From assembly GCA_034008185.1 (NCBI GenBank), contig CM067083.1, positions 125,072,337 to 125,136,336 on the forward strand: a DNA stretch of 64,000 nucleotides, given 5' to 3'. Shown in pieces: positions 63,146 through 64,000 of the stretch (within the stretch, counting starts at the first letter, position 1; each line of letters starts with the position of its first letter). Source of the DNA: Gorsachius magnificus (Eukaryota; Chordata; Aves; Pelecaniformes; Ardeidae). A program made the translations under genes and the position numbers. The notes beneath the pieces were generated by a model, which made no database searches, was not told the origin of the DNA, and worked only from the letters and a program-made list of their open reading frames with translations.

Positions 63146-64000
63146 CTCCGTGCTACAGACCCCCCAAATACCTGGCCTGGCAGCACTGGGGGTGAGCTAT
63201 TGGTCCCCAAAGGGCCCTGTGAGCCGCTGCTCCCTCCACTATTTGTGTTGGAGACGTGCCATCTCCCTGGCTGCTGTCCCCACCAGCGTGTCAAGGCGAA
63301 AAGCTTTGCAAGAACCCCATGGTCCTCCCCACAAAACCCCTTCCAGGCCCTCCCGCTGCAGAGCAGCACCAGCCCTGCGCACGGTCACGCCTCGCACGAG
63401 CGCCCGCGGGTGTGAAAGGTGCTAAAAAGCCAAGGGGCGTCGAAGGAAGGGAGCGAGAGGGAGCCCTAAAGGGGCTGGGGGGGGGCGGTTCCCGGGGGTA
63501 AGCTGTGGAACAGCTCGCTGCAGGACGGGTGGAAAAGTGGGAACTGCCCTGAGTTGCTAAATATACATATATTTACATATAGGCATAGGTATATGCACGC
63601 AGCGTAGTGCAAACGTGCATGCACGCCCCCGCCCGCTCCGCACATCTGCCTTGCAACCCTGAGCTGTGCACGCACGCACAGACGGACGCACGGACGGATC
63701 ACCAGGTTTAATTTCCTTCTGTAAGTACATTTCCAAGAAGCAAGTTGCTGAAACTGTGATGAAAGACCATCTTCATGAACATTTAACATATGAGTATCTG
63801 AGCTGAAATCAGCTCAGCCAGAACTTAAAATTGGATCTTAACATTGTATTTGGACATAAAAACTGACAAGCTTATCTTTTGTCATTAATAATTCTCCTTT
63901 GTTTCTTACTTTTTTAATGTGCTCCCATTTCCTTTCCTACTTTCCTCCCTTTCTCCTCCCTTTCTCTCCTGTTTCCCCTTTTCCCTTTCCTCTATGTTTT
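63146..64000. other. SCARA5 intron or flank, no gene seen
   Basis: Unique sequence. It holds a G run near 63477-63487, an ATATACATATATTTACATAT patch near 63560, and C/T-rich sequence at the right edge (63925-64000). Confidence 0.4.

Noticed and set aside
61431..63425. 664-codon open frame rich in His and Thr
   Set aside because: It is a by-product of a minisatellite unit without stop codons; other frames and the opposite strand are open too, and it has no family or start signal.

Overview
The window looks like nuclear DNA of a bird. It is dense with CR1 LINE 3' ends (at least 23 fragments, several ending in the ATTCTATG-type tail), carries one solo LTR of avian type, shows no mammalian SINEs, and shifts from an AT-rich left part (about 1-9 kb) to a GC-rich, minisatellite-rich right part. 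The coding content is split into exons with GT-AG borders. These exons rebuild three vertebrate genes, ESCO2 (+), PBK (-) and SCARA5 (-), in the order and orientation I know from human 8p21. Assigning the sequence to birds is inference from repeat type; no species call is made.

Layout. 1-18.4 kb: ESCO2, the cohesin acetyltransferase. Nine coding exons (1858-17832) join in frame to about 651 codons; only the short first coding segment is missing. 18-29 kb: PBK/TOPK on the minus strand, complete, with seven coding exons (27906-18950) giving 320 residues, plus a non-coding first exon in a CpG island near 28.9 kb. ESCO2 and PBK converge and their predicted 3' UTRs overlap. 29.16-29.7 kb: a short G-rich intergenic array. 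29.8 kb to the right edge: SCARA5 on the minus strand, 3' end first. Six exons (58720-29969) code for the stalk, collagen-like and SRCR parts. The N-terminal cytoplasmic and transmembrane exons were not found and probably lie beyond the window.

The SCARA5 introns hold most of the accessory structure: CR1 copies of several tail types, minisatellites (37 bp, 23 bp and about 80 bp units), a palindromic trinucleotide array, a CCCTT pyrimidine tract, a pair of related blocks of unknown class 5.2 kb apart, and a 1.1-kb array of 37-39 bp units that carries two CACGTG motifs in most copies.

Functionally, ESCO2 (cohesin acetylation in S phase) and PBK (mitotic kinase) are both proliferation genes, and PBK has a CDE/CHR-like element at its presumed start. 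SCARA5 is a membrane scavenger/ferritin receptor and an unrelated neighbour. I found no gene that I would call a wholly new system. The most unusual signals are the CACGTG array, the unclassified intronic repeat pair, and the loss of a PDZ-type C-terminus in PBK.
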